In this document: positions 5,317-8,331 of the stretch, in pieces | Numbering within the stretch: position 1 is the first letter of the stretch | Layout: each line of letters starts with the position of its first letter | Source: Clostridia bacterium | Lineage (GTDB): Bacteria > Bacillota > Clostridia > Oscillospirales > CAG-382 | Assembly (NCBI GenBank): GCA_900757905.1 | Contig: CAAEPN010000239.1 | Span: forward strand, 1-8,331 | Direction of reading: 5' to 3' | Length of the DNA: 8,331 bases | Notes under the pieces: generated by a model | Database searches by the model: none | Seen by the model: the letters and a program-made list of their open reading frames with translations, nothing else | What the model was told of the DNA's origin: nothing | Position numbers and translations under genes: made by a program

Positions 5317-6798
5317 ATGAGCAAAACATTAAAAATGCTTGCCATCGACCTCGGCGCTTCCAGCGGCAGAGGCATTGTCGGAAAATTCGACGGCAATAAG
5401 ATCTCCCTTGAAGAGACTCACCGTTTTACCAATGACCCGGTCAATATCCATGGCGCTTTATACTGGGATATGTTAAAGCTGTTCACCGAAATCAAGCACG
5501 CCATTTCCAACTGCTTGCTTTCGGACAACAAGGATATCAAGAGCATTTCCATCGATACCTGGGGCGTTGACTTCGGTCTTCTCGATTACCAAGGGCAGTT
5601 GATCGGCAATCCCTACAACTACCGCGACCCGCGCCTTACGCACGAGCTTATGAACGAGCTGTTCGAGATCATTCCGAAAGAAGAGCTTTACCGCATTACC
5701 GGTACGCAGTTCTTAAACTTCAATACCATTTATCAGCTCTATTCGTTCGTTAAAGACCCGTATAAATTTGCAAACGCCAAAAATATGCTTTTCGTGCCGG
5801 ATCTTCTCAAATATTTCCTCACCGGCACCAAGCAGACCGAATACACCATTGCTTCCACCTCCCAGCTTCTCGACGCCAAGAGCCGCAACTGGTCGTGGGA
5901 TATCATTAACAAGCTCGGTTTCCCGAAGGATATGTTCGGCGAGATCGTACAGCCCGGCACCTCGGCCGGCAAGCTTCTGCCGCACATCACCGACGAGGTC
6001 GGCGCAACCGACGCCGAGGTCATTGCCTGCGCGTCGCATGACACGGCTTCTGCCGTTGTCGCCGTTCCGGCCAAGGACGATGATTTCGTCTATATTTCCA
6101 GCGGCACATGGTCGCTCATGGGCAAGGAGATTCCCGAACCGCTTACCGGTGACCTTGCTTACAAATACGACCTCACCAACGAGGGCGGTACTAACCGCAA
6201 GATTCGTTTCTTAAAGAATATCATGGGACTTTGGATCGAACAGGAAAGCCGCCGTCAGTGGGCGCGCGAGGGCGAAAAGATCTCCTTTGACGAGCTCAGC
6301 AACATGGCCATGGCCTCCAAACCGCTTGCCTGCTTCATCAATCCTGACGACCTCGTATTCCAGACGCCCGGCAATATGCCGAAGCGCATTATGGAATTCT
6401 GCAAAAAGACCGGTCAGCATGTGCCCGAAACCAAGGGCGAGATCGTGCGCTGCATTTTCGACAGCCTTGCCATGTGCTATCGCAGCACGGCGGAAAAGAT
6501 CGATGAAATCACCGGTCACCGCGCACCGTTCATCAACATTGTCGGCGGCGGCACCAAGGAGGTTCCGCTCTGCAAGCTGACGGCGGACGCCTGCGGCAGA
6601 CCTGTCTATACCGGCCCTGTCGAAGCCACCGCACTCGGCAACATCGCCGTGCAGGCCATTGCCGCCGGTGAGATCAAGGATGTAAAGGAAGCGCGTGAGG
6701 TCATTGCCAATTCCTTTGAAATTTCCTATTTCGAGCCGCACGACACGGAAATGTGGGACGAAGGCTACGAAAGATTCCAGAAAATCGTCAATATGTAA
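5317..6798 (+). CDS. rhaB: Rhamnulokinase RhaB (FGGY carbohydrate kinase)
   Basis: Cytoplasmic kinase that phosphorylates L-rhamnulose to L-rhamnulose 1-phosphate with ATP, the second step of rhamnose catabolism. The 493 residues match the family (E. coli RhaB has 489). The N-terminal FGGY domain begins with the phosphate-binding AIDLGASSGRG (9-19), followed by SIDTWGVDFGLLD (78-90). HDTASAV (241-247) carries the probable catalytic base Asp242. SSGTWSLMG (261-269) and NEGG (288-291) follow. The C-terminal domain has INIVGGGTKE (406-415) and GPVEATALGN (433-442), typical for nucleotide binding. The ATG follows AAAGGA with 6 nt spacing. It lies between the epimerase-like gene and rhaA, with only a 36-nt gap to rhaA. 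Confidence 0.97.
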   Translation: MSKTLKMLAIDLGASSGRGIVGKFDGNKISLEETHRFTNDPVNIHGALYWDMLKLFTEIKHAISNCLLSDNKDIKSISIDTWGVDFGLLDYQGQLIGNPYNYRDPRLTHELMNELFEIIPKEELYRITGTQFLNFNTIYQLYSFVKDPYKFANAKNMLFVPDLLKYFLTGTKQTEYTIASTSQLLDAKSRNWSWDIINKLGFPKDMFGEIVQPGTSAGKLLPHITDEVGATDAEVIACASHDTASAVVAVPAKDDDFVYISSGTWSLMGKEIPEPLTGDLAYKYDLTNEGGTNRKIRFLKNIMGLWIEQESRRQWAREGEKISFDELSNMAMASKPLACFINPDDLVFQTPGNMPKRIMEFCKKTGQHVPETKGEIVRCIFDSLAMCYRSTAEKIDEITGHRAPFINIVGGGTKEVPLCKLTADACGRPVYTGPVEATALGNIAVQAIAAGEIKDVKEAREVIANSFEISYFEPHDTEMWDEGYERFQKIVNM

Positions 6799-6834
6799 TC
6801 ATGTATCTCATACACAAAACAAGGAGGATCTAAA

Positions 6835-8091
6835 ATGAACGCGAGATATGAATCCGCAAAAGCTATCTATGCTTCCTATGGCGTAGACACCGAAAAGGTG
6901 ATTGAAAAGTTAAAGAATATTCCGGTGTCCATGCACTGCTGGCAGGGTGACGACGTTATCGGCTTCGACCATGACGGCCCTCTTACCGGCGGTATCCAGA
7001 CCACCGGTAACTATCCGGGCAAGGCAAGAACTCCCGAAGAGCTGCTTGCCGATATGGATAAAGCTATGTCGCTCGTTCCCGGCAAGAAGAAGATCAACGT
7101 TCACGCCTGCTACGCGATTTTCGAAAAGGGCGAATTTGCCGACCGCGACGCGCTTGAACCCAAGCATTTCAAGAAATGGGTCGATTTTGCCAAAGCACAC
7201 GGCATGGGTATCGATTTCAACCCGACCTTCTTCTCTCATCCCAAGGTAAAGGACGGCCTTACGCTCTCCAGCCCGGACGAAGAGACCAGACGCTTCTGGA
7301 TCAACCACGGCAAGGCCTGCATCCGCATTTCCGAATACTTTGCCAAAGAGACCGGCATTCCCTGCGTTATGAACATCTGGACGGGCGACGGCTACAAGGA
7401 TATTCCGGCGGACAGAATGGGCCCGCGTATGCGCTATAAGGCTTCGATCGAAGAAATCCTTTCCGAACCGTATGATTTCAACCTCGTAAAGCCCTGCGTA
7501 GAATCCAAGGTGTTCGGTATCGGCGTAGAATCCTTCACCGCCGGTTCTGCTGAATTCACCCTCAGCTTTGCCGCTGAACATAAGGATAAGTGCCTGCCGC
7601 TTATGGATAACGGTCACTATCATCCGACCGAGGTTGTTTCGGATAAGATTCCGGCGCTTCTCTGCTTCTTCCCGGAGATCGCGCTTCACATCACGCGCGG
7701 CGTGCGTTGGGACAGCGACCATGTGCTTCTCTTCGACGATGAAACGAGAGAAATGGCGAAGGAAATCGTCCGCAACGACGCACTTGACCGCGTTTACATG
7801 GCGCTTGACTACTTTGACGCAAGCATTAACCGTATTTCCGCATGGGCTGTGGGACTTCGCAGCTGGCAGAAAGCGCTGCTTTACGCGATGCTTTCTCCGA
7901 ATGCCGCTCTTAAGGCTTTGCAGGACGAAAACAAGCTCACCGAGCTTATGATGATGCAGGAAGAAGTCAAGACGCTGCCGTTCGGCGACGTTTGGGCAGA
8001 ATACTGCGAAAGATGCGGCGTAGCCGGCGATAAGTCTTGGTTCGAAGAAATCAAGAAGTACGAAGCCGACGTCCTTTCCAAGAGAAAGTAA
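6835..8091 (+). CDS. rhaA: L-rhamnose isomerase RhaA
   Basis: Cytoplasmic metal-dependent enzyme converting L-rhamnose to L-rhamnulose, the first committed step. The 418-residue product is full length (E. coli RhaA has 419). It opens with the family N-terminus, including MHCWQGDDVIGF (33-44) and GGIQTTGNYPG (52-62). TIM-barrel metal ligands expected for the family are visible. They are Glu232 (GVESF), Asp258 and His261 (DNGHYHP), His285, Asp293 and Asp295 (RWDSDHV), and Asp325 (ALDYFDAS). The ATG is preceded by a near-perfect AAGGAGG at 6821-6827, the strongest ribosome site of the operon, suggesting high expression. Three hairpins and a structured repeat follow; no rhaD is visible downstream within the window. 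Confidence 0.98.
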   Translation: MNARYESAKAIYASYGVDTEKVIEKLKNIPVSMHCWQGDDVIGFDHDGPLTGGIQTTGNYPGKARTPEELLADMDKAMSLVPGKKKINVHACYAIFEKGEFADRDALEPKHFKKWVDFAKAHGMGIDFNPTFFSHPKVKDGLTLSSPDEETRRFWINHGKACIRISEYFAKETGIPCVMNIWTGDGYKDIPADRMGPRMRYKASIEEILSEPYDFNLVKPCVESKVFGIGVESFTAGSAEFTLSFAAEHKDKCLPLMDNGHYHPTEVVSDKIPALLCFFPEIALHITRGVRWDSDHVLLFDDETREMAKEIVRNDALDRVYMALDYFDASINRISAWAVGLRSWQKALLYAMLSPNAALKALQDENKLTELMMMQEEVKTLPFGDVWAEYCERCGVAGDKSWFEEIKKYEADVLSKRK

Positions 8092-8106
8092 GACATGAAA
8101 GAATGA

Positions 8107-8143
8107 ACGTCCGACAGTTCTTCTCCTTTCTTCTGACGGATGT
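8107..8143 (+). other. Imperfect hairpin after rhaA
   Basis: ACGTCCGACAG (8107-8117) pairs with CTGACGGATGT (8133-8143) with one mismatch and one wobble around a pyrimidine-rich loop. There is no T tail. Its left arm is also complementary over 8 bp to 8200-8207 in the strong hairpin further on. Confidence 0.45.
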
Positions 8144-8149
8144 TGCTCT

Positions 8150-8187
8150 GCCGCAAAAGTGTTTGCTTATAGAAAAGACTTTGCGGC
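8150..8187 (+). other. Second hairpin after rhaA
   Basis: GCCGCAAA (8150-8157) pairs with TTTGCGGC (8180-8187) around a 22-nt loop. There is no T tract directly after it. It may stabilise the rhaA 3' end. Confidence 0.4.
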
Positions 8188-8196
8188 AATACAAAA

Positions 8197-8227
8197 GCCG
8201 TCGGACGGAATTTTTCCGTCCGACGGC
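8197..8227. terminator. Perfect 14-bp hairpin before the right repeat copy
   Basis: GCCGTCGGACGGAA (8197-8210) pairs perfectly with 8214-8227 around a TTT loop. In the rhaA direction no T run follows (TGCGT, then the repeat). On the minus strand it is followed by TTTTGT, so it is a better intrinsic terminator for transcription arriving from the right. It may serve both directions. Confidence 0.65.
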
Positions 8228-8232
8228 TGCGT

Positions 8233-8324
8233 GTGTCGCAAAACTACGTTTTACGACACGGAAACAGATTCGTGCGCTCGCGCCTCATGCCAAAAAGCTC
8301 CGCTTTTCGACACTCGCGAATCTA
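8233..8324 (+). repeat. 92-bp structured intergenic repeat, right copy
   Basis: Exact inverted copy of 1-92. Read in the plus direction it starts with the 27-nt hairpin GTGTCGCAAAAC-TAC-GTTTTACGACAC (one C-A mismatch). It then has AGATTCG (8266-8272) and, after the inner AAAAGC-TCC-GCTTTT type hairpin, ends with CGAATCT (8317-8323). It begins 5 nt after the strong hairpin that follows rhaA. The seven bases after it (8325-8331) are the only outer flank visible. Confidence 0.85.
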
Positions 8325-8331
8325 TCGGTGA

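Noticed and set aside
1..8331. The flanking inverted repeats as ends of a large composite transposon
   Set aside because: No transposase or recombinase lies inside. The content is housekeeping plus rhamnose genes. The repeats are positioned relative to gene-end hairpins, and target duplications cannot be seen.
1..8331. CRISPR array, phage genes or IS element
   Set aside because: No tandem direct repeats with spacers, no phage structural proteins and no transposase are visible on either strand.

Overview
This 8.3 kb window looks like a chromosomal segment of a low-to-medium GC Firmicute, most likely a gut clostridium of the Ruminococcaceae/Oscillospiraceae type. The reasons are the strong AGGAGG-type ribosome binding sites, near-consensus sigma-A promoters (TTGACA/TATAAT), a CCA-encoding tRNA gene, clostridial-style TcdA and MnmA sequences, and an AzlCD pair. 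Both edges carry the same 92-bp sequence in inverted orientation. The window may therefore be a complete short-read contig that broke in a dispersed repeat; that is an inference.

Left part, minus strand (positions 98-1828). From right to left: tRNA-Thr(CGT) with a consensus promoter and a tight intrinsic terminator; a hicA-hicB toxin-antitoxin pair overlapping by 4 nt, with its own promoter and a palindromic candidate operator on the -35 box; then tcdA (tRNA t6A dehydratase) 38 nt after hicB, closed by an 18-bp hairpin. tcdA has no convincing promoter of its own and may depend on hicAB read-through.

Middle part, plus strand (1946-4260). mnmA (tRNA 2-thiouridylase) is transcribed divergently from the tRNA gene. 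It is followed 31 nt later by azlC and azlD (branched-chain amino acid exporter), which overlap by ATGA. A strong intrinsic terminator ends this unit.

Right part, plus strand (4334-8331). A rhamnose catabolism operon starts from a near-consensus promoter that contains two nested palindromes. Its order is a sugar isomerase/epimerase-like TIM barrel, rhaB (rhamnulokinase) and rhaA (L-rhamnose isomerase). RhaA converts L-rhamnose to L-rhamnulose and RhaB phosphorylates it. The aldolase (rhaD), mutarotase (rhaM), transporter and regulator are not in the window. After rhaA come 240 non-coding bases with three hairpins and the second copy of the 92-bp repeat.

All protein genes appear intact. I see no transposase, integrase, CRISPR array or phage gene. 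The most unusual signal is the 92-bp structured repeat. It contains two related hairpins whose stems differ by an apparent compensatory pair change. Both copies sit exactly 5 nt beyond a gene-terminal hairpin, in the same orientation relative to the upstream gene.
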